A stretch of 64,000 nucleotides of DNA from Piezodorus guildinii. Lineage: Eukaryota > Arthropoda > Insecta > Hemiptera > Pentatomidae. The stretch covers positions 145,700,439-145,764,438 of the forward strand of contig CM041292.1 of the NCBI GenBank assembly GCA_023052935.1, in the 5' to 3' direction. Below are positions 1 through 11,775 of this stretch, in pieces. Positions within the stretch are counted from its first letter, which is position 1; every line of letters starts with the position of its first letter. A program made the translations under genes and the position numbers. Below the pieces are notes generated by a model, which was not told the DNA's origin, made no database searches, and was given only the letters and a program-made list of their open reading frames with translations.

Positions 1-475
1 TTTGAGCGAGCGCTATTAAAATTAATAGTATAATCGGTAACGAACCTTTGGGAACGCATCTGCTGAGCCTACTATCCAATAAATACGAAAAAGTTAAAAT
101 AAACCTCTATTGATAATATTTTCGCCCGCGTTTATAAAACTAAAATAAAACGAATCCCGCTAATCCGACTACCAGACCTTGTATCGCAAATGTCTTAAAA
201 TTAAAGTATCGGTTATACTTATTATTATATTCGTGACTAATTATATGTAAAAAGGTCCCTGGGAACATTTAACAACCCACAAAGGTTAAAAACACAAGGT
301 GTAATTAAAATAACCATTAAAACATAAAATCATGTTAATTTGATTTTTATTATTTTATTGAAATCGAAAAAGGTTGAATTTGAAATGGAAAAGGTTGAAT
401 TTGACTTGGAAAAGGTTGAATTTGACTTGGAAAAGGTTGAATTTGACTTGGAAATGCTATATATCAAGTAATTTT
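1..475 (+). mobile_element. Right end of a foldback-type element (copy 1, cut by window edge)
   Basis: This stretch matches 55420-55895 almost base for base. It starts inside one 109-bp unit (gagcgagcgc ... ccaataaatacg), runs through the arm-end sequence ending in aaagtatc, and finishes with a 21-bp minisatellite and a short tata tract. Only the right arm is present because the window begins inside the element. There is no plausible coding region apart from the minisatellite frame. Confidence 0.8.
367..457 (+). repeat. 21-bp minisatellite (4 units)
   Basis: Four tandem 21-bp units of the form gaaaaggttgaatttgacttg, the first with a variant end. As 21 is a multiple of 3, the array stays open and would encode repeats of KVEFDLE. 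The same array sits at the matching position of the second copy (55780-55893), with one more unit, so it belongs to the mobile element. Confidence 0.85.
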
Positions 476-1639
476 GGGTATGCCTACTTCTCACTTATAT
501 TCGAATTAATAATCACATATGTGAAGATATGGGAAGGTTACCATGTTTAACCAGTGTTGCCACAGTTAAACAAATTTTGTTTTAAGTTTTAGAAAAATAT
601 ATTTTTCAACCATTTAGAATAGTAATAAAAACTATCCTATCATCTAAGTTGGACCAAATAACAAATATTTACGAAGTTTGATCAAAGTCGGTTCAGTAAT
701 TTCAGAGTTTATCCCGAACAAACATTGTGACACGAGATTTTTATATATAGATATATTAAAACACATGTTTCTATAGAAACTCAATGTTATTAATTGTTTA
801 ACTTTTTTACTTTTAATTTTACCACGGGCGAATTGACAATGGCCAATTCTTAATTAACACAGTATGATTTCTTCCTTCCTAGACGTTCTCGAGCTAGTTT
901 TCCATCTGTCATAATTAGGTTTGTAATTAACTGCTCCCAGCTTTATTTGTCTTCTCTACTTTTCCGTCCAATCTGATAGCAATCTTTTTTTGTTTGAAGC
1001 ACCCAATCTTATATTCTAAAAAATAAATATGATTTATTAATGTGATAATAAATATATTTATAAGAAGAGATGTTCTATTAATTAAATAATATAATTATAA
1101 TCTTCATAATAGAAAATTGAAACTAAATGAGGTGACTTATTTGAAATGTTTCAATAAACGCATCCCCGGCAAACTTCTCCTAATATAAGAAAGGAACAGT
1201 ACATTTACATATGACTTAACTTAGTCGTAATATTTGATTTTTTATCTCAATACATAAATTAAAATAAATTAGAAGTAAAGGTTCTCCTTTGATAAATTAG
1301 AAATAAACCATTAATAAAAAAATTATCGACTGAAGTTGTGTAATTATCTAAATGAAGCTGAGAAGGGGCGAATCCAGAGTTAGTTTAGGGAGAGAGGCGA
1401 AACTTTTTATTTTGTAATGGGAATAAGTTCAACGTCCTTAACAGTCAAACGGGAAGGATTATTCCGAACCAATCTATTCTACAATAGTCATGTTATTCTA
1501 ATTACTAAATAGGTATCATTTATTAAGTGTTTCAATGACCGCACCCCAACCAACATCTTCTATGTTGTATTTACGATAAACTATTCATCTATCGCTATCT
1601 TATACAGTTTTCCTAGATGCTAGTCGGGTTTCCCCGCCC
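476..1639. other. AT-rich non-coding DNA
   Basis: No convincing gene. It contains one repeat fragment at 590-755 (listed separately). The rest is AT-rich sequence with short frames only. Confidence 0.5.
590..755 (+). repeat. Fragment of a widespread arthropod-type interspersed repeat
   Basis: Contains ctaagttggaccaaat, then tcggttcagtaatttcagag, then cacgagatttttatatat. From memory, this order of phrases (tcggttcag ... agtt ... tttatatat) ends a repeat common in arthropod genomes. The clade is not assigned, and no terminal duplication is clear. Confidence 0.35.
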
Positions 1640-2005
1640 TTTGTCAGCCTCCCTCTCTCTTGTGTTTGTTAAAGGGAATATAGTGTACTCCTTATCCATT
1701 ATCGTATCTAAATGACATCAACTGCCATTATTCCAGTTGGTTATCAGCGCTACTTCCTATCTCCGGACGGACTAGAGGAGGTAGCGCCACAGCTGATTAC
1801 TATATCTGCGATCGACGGAAGAACTTTTTGCCCATTGGACTGGGACCTTTTGTCCCAGGCTAATGCAGTACCGCGGTACCTCTCCAGGTACTCAGTCTGT
1901 CGCCGTCTGTCCTAGTGCCCAGTGTTTGTGTAGCCCTTGTACTCAGTCTTCTCTCTGCTAGCTTGTCAGCTGCTTTGTTCTTTGCTCTCCGCTACAACGG
2001 GTATG
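1640..2005 (+). other. GC-richer island with a 67-codon ORF and a donor-like end
   Basis: From 1640 the base composition becomes clearly more GC-rich, with a TC-rich lead-in. An ATG ORF runs 1712-1915 and encodes a 67-residue protein containing VGYQRYFLSPDGLEEV. I do not recognise it. The island ends near 2000 with CGG|GTATGT, a good 5' splice donor, after which AT-rich sequence resumes. It could be a first exon or a piece of an unidentified transposon. No catalytic motif or signal peptide is visible. Confidence 0.25.
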
Positions 2006-2204
2006 TCTATTATTTTTAGTTATTTATTTATTTTATGTTCTTAATTAAAAAATTATTAATATACCGTAAATTTTATTGAGGAGATTTGGGATTCATTCTA
2101 CATATCTTTTATTAAAGATATCAGAGGTGAAATTATCAAAGAATTGTATTAAGCACTGATACGATTGTTTTCCAAATTTGTTACTTTTACTTATCTATAT
2201 ATGA

Positions 2205-3346
2205 AACTTATTGTCAATAAAAGTATTGTGATCGTGAAAATTTTTGAATTCCAGTTTTCAGCGGTAATACACGTTTTAGGGTCCCTTGAGTCCAAATAAT
2301 CTCCACAAAAAGGCATGTGTGGTAAATTTAGCGCCAAAATGAACCTGATATTTCATATTCAAGACGACTATAGGCACGAGACGTTTTAGGAACGATTTCA
2401 TCAAAATCAGATAACCAGAAGATCTACTTTTTACTATGCATTTTGCACCTTTTTACTATTTTCTCAAAAACCACTCTAATGATTTTAATTAAACTCTCTG
2501 TATGGTTGTAAAATTTAATAGGCTTTAATATTCTGATTAAAATAGTCTGACAGGACATAAATGCCGATAGTTTAAATTTTCTTCCTCTCAACTACCTTCA
2601 ATTTTGTAGATTTGAAAAAAAATAAGAATATCATCTTAATGATATTGATGAAGGATGGTTAAATATACAAGTTGGATGAATTTGATGACCAATTAAAGAA
2701 TAAAAGGGCAAAACGATTTTTTAACGTAAGTTTTGGTTTACTGATAATAAGAACAGTATCATAGACGTATAATATACCGTTAGAAAGGGAAAGATTTTAG
2801 AAAAAATATTACCTGATGCACTACGTTCTAAAAAGGTAATATAAAGTGACGAATAGGGAATAAACTTATCACTGATCAACAATTTAATATGGGGTTACCT
2901 GTAGCAGGGTGGTTAGCATAACAGCCTCCTATGCCAAAGGTCCCGGGTTCAAACCCGCAGGTAGCCCTAGGATTTTTTAATGGGAGTAAAAAATCCTTAG
3001 TTATACCGTCCTTCGGAGGGGACGTTAAAAGGTGGTCCCGAGCCTGTGCGATGTCAGGTACTCGTTAAAGATCCCTATCCTAATAAAACCTGGATAGGCA
3101 AAATTTAGGACTCCCACTGTAGCATCGTCCGATTAGCCATAGTAGCATAAAGTGACGTTAAATAAATAAACAAACAACAATTTAGTTATATTATTTAATC
3201 TAAATCATATGTTTCCAACGAAAATTAATACACGTTTTTATTAAAATCAACTTGAAATATTTTTAATTCGAAGTATACGTAATAGTTTTTAAATTTATTT
3301 TAAAAGTAGAAGTAAGTGAAAATCGTGTGTTGCCGCATTAGATTTT
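2205..3346 (+). repeat. MITE-like repeat family A, copy interrupted by a SINE
   Basis: One end reads aaagtattgtgatcgtgaaa, then ccagttttcagcggtaa and acgttttagggtccc; the other ends gtgaaaatcgtgtgttgccg. The same blocks recur in the same order, or inverted, at 5526, 7016, 12440, 31184, 31760, 35745, 39622 and 48975. No transposase frame is seen in any copy, so it looks like a non-autonomous element. This copy was split by a SINE at 2887-3174. Confidence 0.65.
2887..3174 (+). mobile_element. tRNA-derived SINE, copy 1
   Basis: The head is tRNA-like: an A-box-like stretch in tagcagggtggttagc and a B box in gggttcaaaccc about 40 bases on. The body includes ccgtccttcggaggggacg and ggtggtcccgagcctgtg, and the tail is aaataaataaacaaa. 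The 10-bp direct repeat caacaattta flanks it at 2877-2886 and 3175-3184. Close copies are at 10364, 15481 and (minus) 37186. The tRNA donor is not assigned. Confidence 0.85.
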
Positions 3347-4974
3347 AATATGTTGAGTTCTCGCAAATACAATAGGATTTTTACATGTTATTATTTATAA
3401 ACATTAAATATTAGGAATGTATATAAATTAAGGTAATGATTAATAGTAATAAAAAAATCAGGTGCACATAACACTCAACTATCACTTATCTCCATTGTTA
3501 AAATCAATTTTAGAATTTTCAAATACGGTTAGAGATGCAATATATAGGTAAGTGCAAATAAAAAAGTTAAAGAATTAATTAAATTGTGTTTTGATAGAAA
3601 TGTTTTTCAAAATCATTGATTTTACTACATTTTTTAGGCTGTTAGTTATTATTTATCGTCATTGTTTTACTATTAATAATGAAATGATAAATGACTAATT
3701 GTTTCAAGTAAATGGTACTTTAGAAGATGAATATTTAATATTTAAACACCATCGGATTATTCCAATTAGAATAAAAGCGGATCTTGAAGCGACTTATTTT
3801 TATGTTATTTTCGTTGTATAAAAATGTAAAAAGTAGCAATAAATTGTAAATCGGCTACTCCCGGTAAGTCCATTCTTAAGGAAAGTCGTTGTTCGTAATC
3901 ATCTGGCTGATTGTCTTTCTAGGAACATTACCAACTAATTAGTGAATATAAAAAATGTTGAACTTATTTATACATAATGATACTATTGATTAAAAAAAAA
4001 AAATGAAAAATAAATGCCAGATATTTTTCATACCGATTGGAGCTGAGAAACACTTTTTATGCATTGCATGAGAAAAAGATAATAAAAATGCTTTGGTTTT
4101 ACATCAACTCGAGTAGATAAACCACCAAATCTAACACCTGTTGCTCATATTTTAATATATACAGATGTAGGAGTGTAGATTTACTATTGGAATACCTGAA
4201 AATGATTAACTGCATTTTTAATTTAAAACATGAAAAAGGAATATGAATTGAATGTGAAATCTTGCTGAGCAACGACAGAAATAGAAACAATATTACGCAA
4301 CTTTGATTTGACAAATAAATCACATAAATGAATGTTTTCTTATCAAATAGAAAATAATTTACCTGTTTATTAATTAATTTAGAAAAATATCGTATCTAAG
4401 TGATTCAGGATAAATAAGCGTAGCTTTTAGCCATGATTATATAAAGAAACAACTATAATTCCAGATACAAATTAAATTCCTCGGGTGAAAAAACAAGCAT
4501 GTTTGCCATTTTGTGGTTATCAGCTTATTAAATCATACATCGGCACAAAATTAACAGGAATAATTATTTTAATTAATTTACTGTCCAAGCATTTTTTTCA
4601 TTTTTGTGGTTTTGTAATGGTAAGGTAATTGTTTACTATTAGCAGTATTTTATTACTAATGTTATTTTTTTTACCGGCTTTTATTTGGCCACAAATATTT
4701 TTATCTCTATCCTGTCTTTATTGTGTGCAATTTAAAACATTTGTATTATTCCTCGAGACTCCAGGAAGTGAAGGATATAAGTATTGTTTTCATAGTAGAT
4801 TCATCCACGATTTTATTTCGACTTATTAAGATTGAAGTTGTTGAGTTGTCTGAACATGGTGACTGATTTCATTTTTTAGACACGCTTTACCAGTTTAAAA
4901 ATAAGTTAAAGATGTGTCTTATCCGATAGGCTCGAGTTTACAGTATTGAGTTTTTATTCAAATCATATTAAAAC
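3347..4974. other. AT-rich non-coding DNA
   Basis: No feature recognised. Short frames here (for example 4099-4323 minus and 4629-4829 plus) are hydrophobic by composition and match no family I know. Confidence 0.5.
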
Positions 4975-5195
4975 ACTGCAAATAGCCTCTGAAATGACTC
5001 CGATTTCCTTGTTAACATAGTAAGATCTTACAAAGGGAAGATCCCGAATGTGTCTCATCGATTTTGATGAATTTATTTTTAGGTAAAACTAGAGATTAAA
5101 CTATGAGATTCAATTCTATATTCTAAAATACTGGGGACCAACGCTCCTCCATAAGTCGCGTAAAAAAATCGAAAACTTTGCGCGCAAAAAACACA
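4975..5195 (+). repeat. Interspersed repeat family C, copy 1
   Basis: Shares ordered blocks with 11600-11775: aatgtgtctcatcgatttt / aatgtgtcccattgatttt, then ggtaaaact, then gggaccaacgctcc / ggggccaacgctcc. The two copies have diverged considerably. Ends are undefined and no coding frame is present. Confidence 0.55.
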
Positions 5196-5525
5196 TTTTA
5201 TTTAACACTAGCTGTAACCCGCAGCTTTGCTCGCTAATATTTTATTTTTTCTTATTTAAATTTGCATAAATGCGTTTATGAGTAGTAACTATAAAACGCA
5301 TATGATGGAGCAGTTGTTAGGGAATGTGGTAACAAAGAAGCTACCAATAAAACACACTTATTTAATGTTTTTCTTAATGGTGTTTTCTTGGAAGCTGCGC
5401 CATCAACCAACCTTCTTTACCATATAAGTCAAAACAACGGAATACAATATAACATATAACAAACAATAAAGGAGACAACTGAAAAAAAATATATAGTGCA
5501 TTTTTTTGTTTTTGAACACAAGAGC
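5196..5525. other. AT-rich DNA with a repeat-terminus-like motif
   Basis: At 5208 the phrase actagctgtaacccgcagc followed by tttgctcgct resembles, from memory, the head of a common arthropod interspersed repeat. The rest shows nothing clear. Confidence 0.35.
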
Positions 5526-5812
5526 AGTGATATACATGTATGATATACCGTTGAAAAGCTAAAGATTTTGGAAAAAATATTATCTGATACACAAGCTTTT
5601 AAAAGTTAATAGAAAGTGATGAAAAGAAGATAAAACTAACTGATTATTTCAGATAATAATATAATAGTTTTTTATAGAAATTTAGTATTAGTTAATTCTT
5701 TAATAGTTTCACGTATTTTTATCTCTAACTGTATTTGAAAATTCTTTCATTGATTTTAAAAATGGAGGTATGTGAAAGTCGTGTGTTGTCCGAACCAGAT
5801 TTTTCTATTAGT
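5526..5812 (+). repeat. MITE-like family A, partial copy
   Basis: Carries the internal block gatataccgttgaaaagcta and the terminal block gtgaaagtcgtgtgttg followed by ccagattttt, in the same order as 2760-3346. The other end of the element is missing. Confidence 0.6.
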
Positions 5813-7015
5813 ATCGAACTGAGACTTTTTTTTTCTCTCTGTTTTATATTCATAATCCATTCTTTTATACTGTTGTCCCTCACATTTCGTTAATATTATT
5901 CTTTTGAATGTGCTAATTCCTGTTATCCATTCTGAGTGTTTTCTGCATTTCAATTTTCCATTCCGATTAACTGCTCAGGTATTCTAAACACGTGCCATTT
6001 ATACGGAAAAGATGGTACTTAGGCCAAATTGGAGCAAGTTAAAACGTATTTCTAGTTCTCTACTTATATCAAATGCTTTTAGAAGTATCTCATTATTTTT
6101 AATTGACATTATGAGAACTCACTAGATGCGAAACATTTCACTATTCCCATTGCAGATACTCATTGCTTCATTTCTACAGTTTGTTAACTTAAATTTCCTT
6201 ATATTAATTAACTTAATTTCCTTATATTTTTATAATGGCAAGTTATTATTTTGTTATAATTATACGCATCAGATAACCTAAAATTAATCAATATAAATAT
6301 ACTTTTTGAAACTACTTTTAGTATCGTCCATTGTTCAACATTAATGAAAGATTCTTGTAAAATTCAAGATATTATGATTTTCCGAAATGTTTTCAAGACC
6401 TTTTAATATTCTATAATGACTATAAATACGTTTCATTAAAAGCAAATCTTATAAATTAATTCTGCAAATAAATTTTCTGTTCATTTTAGTACAAAGTATT
6501 CGCTGAAAACAATTAAATAATGCCGAACATCAAAAGTTTAATTTAACCTAATTTAAGTTTAATTTTCCATGAAGGTATCCCAGGACTTTTTAATCAGGAT
6601 GTTTCAATTAAAGAAATAATAATTTGATTCTAAAATTTTATGAAATAAGTGCCTTATTGTAATGCATTAACAATTTCCTAAGTATGAAATAATTTATTTT
6701 TGTTAACTATTCCATGGTTCAGAATGATGTGCATTCATGTCAGATATATATACGTGCTTTATCAAAAATTTACTTCACATATCGTGTCTGGCACAAATTT
6801 TTATAGGGAGGTATTCAGTTTAATAATAAATATACGTTTTTGCTATCGTTTTATAAAGTTATTTTATTATGTTCTATTGTCACGCATCCCAATGCGTTCG
6901 GCTAATACGCCATTCCAATTAACCTTAATCGTATCTGATGGTCAGTGATGTAAAAGTATGTACAATAAACAATTATTAATAAATTATAGCTTAGCAGTAA
7001 TTCTGCTTTCACTGT
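5813..7015. other. AT-rich non-coding DNA
   Basis: No gene or repeat recognised. The 82-codon frame at 6700-6948 has no recognisable domain. Confidence 0.5.
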
Positions 7016-7572
7016 ATACTATATATATGAAATATATAGTAAAGGAAAGTATTGCAATCTTGAACATTTTCACTGAAAATGCCGTATTAAGGTCCCTTGA
7101 GCCCAAAGTCCGCTAATAGTTCTTCGTTGTATGTGGTCTAGCTCGAAAACGATCAGTTGTATAATACTCAAATTTTATATTTTAAGAGTGTATATGTCTG
7201 AGATGTTACAGCAACTTTTTCAACAAAATCCGCGAATAAAGAGATCCACATTATACATATATTATATGATGTCTTGTTAGCACTTTTTTCTCGGCTATAT
7301 ATTAATTTTTTAATTTAAAAATAATAATATAGATATATAAAAAACCATTTGAATGAAAAAATGCCGTATTTTAAACAAAGTTGTATAAAGTTATGGAGAG
7401 TGATAAAGCAGACAAAAATAAATTATTGTATGTGAGCAGATGTTTACATCGAAAAGCAATGTATTCTTTAACTACTGTTCTACTCTTTACTAACTTTATT
7501 TAAAAGTTATTAAATTGATTTCACCAACTGAGATAATAGAAAGTCGAATGTTGCGCGCAGCAATTTTTTTGC
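7016..7572 (+). repeat. MITE-like family A, diverged copy
   Basis: Starts with tatatatgaaatatatagta and ggaaagtattgcaatcttg, continues with gtcccttgagcccaaa, and ends at gaaagtcgaatgttgcgcg. The order matches the 2205 copy, but the middle is shorter and diverged. Confidence 0.55.
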
Positions 7573-7779
7573 TAAGCATTTGTATATTTTAAAAGACCAA
7601 ATCATTCTTTTTATTTTAAATATTAAATAATTTATTTAGATCACTTTAATATTCTAATATTAATTTGCAGGATTAGAAGAGGAGTCTAACGTTTTATATA
7701 AAAAATAAATAAACGTCGATTTTTACTTTTACGAATAATCGACAACCCCAATTTTTTTTTTTTGATTTATTGTTTTAAA

Positions 7780-7973
7780 GTTGTTCAGACCAAAAATCAG
7801 TAAAAAGCAAGGCTAGAACCACATTGGAACCCTCCCCCAGTGACCAGACCACTTCTGCTAACTCAGTTAACTGATTCGATTGGTTCGTAGTCCCCAGCTC
7901 TGAGTGGCTCCTTTTTTGCGGCCATGAATGCAGGTTCAGCCCTCTATTTCCAAAAAAAAAAAAAAAAAAAAAA
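7780..7973 (+). mobile_element. Short retroposon fragment with A tail
   Basis: A GC-richer stretch of about 150 bp ends in an uninterrupted A tract of about 22 bases at 7951-7973. That is the form of a 5'-truncated LINE or SINE insertion on the plus strand. The family is not recognised and no target duplication was confirmed. Confidence 0.4.
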
Positions 7974-8439
7974 TGGTTCGAAGAAGAAAATAGGATTATT
8001 GCACATTTTATATTTGATTAAATTTATTGATTTTTTAGGTTCTTTTGATTTCGGCATTATTTAAATGTTTTCTGTGAATACTTTTATTACAATTAATAGA
8101 AATTTAATTAGTAGAATGGTTCATAGCAGATAAGATTTTTTTTTTTTTTACACTTATTTTTAGTGAATTATAGAATATTAAAAGTTCTTGAAACATGATT
8201 TACATGATCTTATGTTTCAATAATATTTAATTCAATATATTCAATGGACATTTTATTTATTTATGGCACTATAGTAAAAAAAGTATGTAATGATGAAATT
8301 ATTTTTAACTTCTATTTACTATTTCTGTGAATTTATCAAATTTATTTTTATAATTAACTACGTTTAAACAATATTTACCTATTGATTATATACTACTATC
8401 TTATCTGCTTGAAAAACGATCAAAATTATCCGTGAATAC
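7974..8439. other. AT-rich non-coding DNA
   Basis: Nothing recognised; contains a T tract near 8128-8149. Confidence 0.45.
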
Positions 8440-8810
8440 CTAAATTACTATTTACAAAGTACTGACAAAACCATTATGGACATATGGGATAGAGCTGTGG
8501 GGATCTACCAAAAACTCCAACATCCAAATAATCTAGTATCTTCAATCCAAAATATTGCGAAAAATCACGGATGCGCCGTTTTCTGTAATTAACGAATTAC
8601 TTCATAAAGACTTGGATTTACTCACAGTTTCAGACACAGTCACAGAGTATTATAAAAGATTTCACGACAGACTGACTCACAACATGAACCCATCGGCTCA
8701 AACACTTAAATCCAACATCAACCAGTAAAACCCACCCGGACGAATTTTTTTTTTTTTTGCAGATGGTAAATAGCAATTTGTATAACAAACAAAAAAGTTT
8801 TTATTTTAGT
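8440..8810 (+). pseudogene. Jockey-type LINE remnant (C-terminal end of RT ORF)
   Basis: Broken translation of 8450-8730 gives, across frame breaks, a TYGIELWGS-like motif, a SKILRKITDAPF-like stretch and NELLHKDLDLL. This is the pattern that follows the RT domain in jockey-clade ORF2 proteins and matches the end of the intact LINE at 46780-47100. A T-rich stretch and gcag..ggcaaatagcaatttg-type sequence follow, as they do at 38200, so the two are copies of one old subfamily. Confidence 0.65.
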
Positions 8811-9054
8811 CTTTTTACCTTTTTTTCATTTATTTTTGTCTATTGGGTTAGATCAGGCATGGTTTTTCATCTCATATTTAGCAAGGTCAGAGAATACTAA
8901 TTCTTACCAGTACCTCGATCAAATACCTTTATTATATTACAATGTGAGTTTGTGATAATTTTTAAACCAAATTTATGTGGCTGAAAGAATAAATACTATT
9001 TTAAAACTTAGTTTAATTGAACCCAAGCGACGTAACTGAGTTGTTTAAAACAAC

Positions 9055-9490
9055 CTAAAGAACGCTGAAAATTATTACACAATGGTTTATTATTTCCAAA
9101 TAACAATGTTATTAAGGAAATTAAGTAATATGAAAAGAAATAAATCAAAGGATAATGGCATATCACTAGTGCTGATTTCAAAACGCAATATCTTTGCTAG
9201 TTCTGAACCAATTTCATCAATTTTTTTATTTTTTTTTTTTATTTGGTAGAAAATTTAATTATCTATGCAATAGCACAAAATTTTGGTATTTATTAATTAG
9301 GAGAAACGGATAAGTTTTTTATTCGTTTTTCGGATTCTATGCCTCTTGAAAAGTAAGCCCTCAAATTTTGAAGGGGGGTATTTTTTTTGTTTCGGTCTAT
9401 TACAAAGTTTCATTATTGATAATAATAAACCAAAATGATTATGAGGTTTTATTCTTATATTCTTAATATACTGGCTCTCGCAATTCCTCA
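9055..9490 (+). repeat. Interspersed repeat family B, copy 1
   Basis: Shares blocks with 63280-63660 in the same orientation: gctgaaaattattacacaatggtttatta, then caaaacgc, then gtaagccctcaaattttgaag, then a T tract and ataataaacc. Copies at 50475 and 61425 are inverted. No coding frame is supported. Confidence 0.6.
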
Positions 9491-10350
9491 CAGGGATGGG
9501 GGGTTCTGAGTTGAGCTAAATCACCATGGAATAGACACTGACCTTCTATGCCTTAGCTGCAACGGAAACTGCATATATGTCAAAATATCAATTCCGAAAA
9601 AATTGAATGTCTTTGAGAACCTTTTGGAAATCGTCTTTATATATAAACATTCCGATGACCCTTGAACCTGGCCATTGCATACGAATTGAGAAACCAGGAC
9701 CTGCTGAAAGGTCCAGCTTTATTATTCTCAGCTGTTTTTCATTTTATCAGGTAAAGGTGAGCATAAGGGTGTATTATAGCATACAATGGAGCGGGAATGA
9801 GAAGTATTACATAAGGATGGTGGAGGCAGAGGTTTATTAAATTAATCTAGGACACAGCGTTGGGGGGAGAGGAAATTTGCGGTAGGGACCTATCTGGGGC
9901 AGGATTAGGCAGCTACTGGAGGATTTAATAATCTGCCAAATAGCTCCCGCTACTGATGGCATATCCTCTACGACAGGAACAAATATCAATGTGGCCCTTC
10001 TGTATAATGAACAAATAAACCTTTTGTTACCTACAGATTAATCTTAAACAGAGATTAATTCTTCGATTTTATTCAATTTCTACCATCTGAACATCGGATA
10101 CCGATGAAAATTTTTCTTTTGTATCTAGGCCGGTATATGACAAAATAAAGTTCTATAACTAGTATAATGAAGGTTGTACATGCTAGAAAATCGCATACAA
10201 AATATTTTACAGAACGCTAGTATAATATGTGTGTTTATTGGATTATCCCGAAAATAATGCAGAATTTTATGTCATTAATTAAATATCCTTTTTATTACAA
10301 ACTTATACTTCTATACTTTCTGCTGGATTAATGGTTTGTATGAATGTCAA
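9491..10350. other. Non-coding or unrecognised DNA with moderate GC
   Basis: Composition is more balanced than the surroundings at 9490-9990, but no domain is recognisable. A 77-codon ATG frame at 9607-9840 matches nothing I know. At 9738-9756, tttttcattttatcag runs straight into gtaaaggtgagc. This is a weak variant of the acceptor-donor motifs at 17030 and 42220. Confidence 0.35.
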
Positions 10351-10363
10351 AAGTTATAAATCC

Positions 10364-10647
10364 GGGATCACTTGTAGCTGGGTGGCTAGCGTAACAGCCT
10401 CCTATGCTTAAGGTCACGAGTTCAAACCGCAGTGGTCCTAGGATTTTTTTAATGGGAGTAAAAAATCCTTAGTTACGCCGTCCTTCGGAGGGGACGTTAA
10501 AAGGTGGTCCCGAGCCTGTGCGATGTCAGGTACTCGTTAAAGATCCCTATCCTAATAAAACCTGGATAGGCAAAATTTAGGACTCCCACTGTAGCATCGT
10601 CCGATTAGCCATAGTAGCATAAAGTGACGTTCAATAAATAAACAAAC
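10364..10647 (+). mobile_element. tRNA-derived SINE, copy 2
   Basis: Same family as 2887-3174. The A-box-like region is tagctgggtggctagc. The B box is slightly degraded (gagttcaaaccgc). The body and the aaataaacaaac tail are conserved. The 13-bp direct repeat aagttataaatcc flanks it at 10351-10363 and 10648-10660. Confidence 0.85.
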
Positions 10648-10738
10648 AAGTTATAAATCCCCTTTAAAAAAAAAATAAAATAAAAAATGTTTACCTCAAT
10701 ATCATTTCGTATGTAGGCAAATATTTAGTTTTTACTTA

Positions 10739-10875
10739 CATGCCTGAGAGTCTGTGGCTCCAGCGCCCTCTCTCAGTCTCCACTGGCTTATTAATTAGAC
10801 CGGTGACGCGACTGACTGAGGGGCGCTGGGATATCCTGGCCTCGGGCCCCGACACCGACTTGTGGTTAAACTTAT
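10739..10875 (+). mobile_element. LINE 3'-UTR fragment
   Basis: Resembles the 3' UTR of the LINE at 47187-47300: an inverted pair around ccagcgccctctctcag and ctgaggggcgctgg, then a GC-rich second element ending in cttgtggt. The terminal part and A tail are missing, so it is truncated at both ends. Confidence 0.55.
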
Positions 10876-11599
10876 TTCGAGATAGAATAAAACTTTAAAC
10901 TTCAGCCTAGAAGAAAAAGAATATTGTGGAAGGACTTCTCCCCTTGATAACCATGTTCAGCGAGCTTTGTTGGAAGAAAATACCAGAACCAGAACTCGAT
11001 ATAAGAAAATTGACCATTTTCCAACTCGAACTCGAGTTGATTTCGACCATGGCAAATAAAAATTTTAAAAAAATATAGTCAGCTTCCTCGCTTATTAATC
11101 GACTGCCAACAAAAAAATCAGCGTTTTGAAATTTGTGCCTCACTTTTTTGCAAAAAACAACAGCGATCCATTTCTCTCTCCCTCCATACCTCTGCTGACC
11201 TCACGTCAACGTAATCGGTTTTTTTTAGAACATTTTTTTACTTAATAAAGATTTATATATCTAACAGCTATAGAAAATGGGTTTTCTGAAATTAAAACTA
11301 AGGATTCAAAATTCTATTCAGAGGGTTTCGAAAAGCTGCCAATAAATTCCCATAAATGTATTGAAAGTAATGGACACTATTTTGATTAATAAAAAAAATT
11401 AGAATTAGATAAATTAGGAAATACTAAAAAACTATTTATTATCCCAAGTTGTAGGTCTTCATCAGTTCTAAAACTTTCTTTCTAATCACTTTCTTCCATC
11501 CTCAAAAATAAAATACGCAATCATATATATTACACTTGTCTCTATGATCGACCGTTCAGGAACTATATTTTTTAAAATGAAAAAGCCACGATTGGAATC
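10876..11599. other. AT-rich non-coding DNA
   Basis: No feature recognised. The minus-strand frame at 10907-11143 shows no family pattern. Confidence 0.45.
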
Positions 11600-11775
11600 C
11601 CTATGTTCTCTCAACTTACAAGGAGAGTATCCCAAATGTGTCCCATTGATTTTAATGATATTTTTTGTTGTTGGTAAAACTAAACATTAAATCTAGAACT
11701 TAGACTCACTATTATTAGGGGCCAACGCTCCGCAGGAGTCACATACACAAATTCTATATAAAATTGCGGATTTAT
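11600..11775 (+). repeat. Interspersed repeat family C, copy 2
   Basis: Diverged counterpart of 4975-5195, sharing ccaaatgtgtcccattgatt-type sequence, ggtaaaacta and ggggccaacgctccgcagga. Confidence 0.55.

Noticed and set aside
2893..2965. A functional tRNA gene
   Set aside because: A and B boxes are present, but the cloverleaf is not complete and the sequence continues into a SINE body repeated at other sites.
6700..6948. 82-codon ORF in AT-rich DNA
   Set aside because: No recognisable motif, composition like the surroundings; expected by chance at this length.
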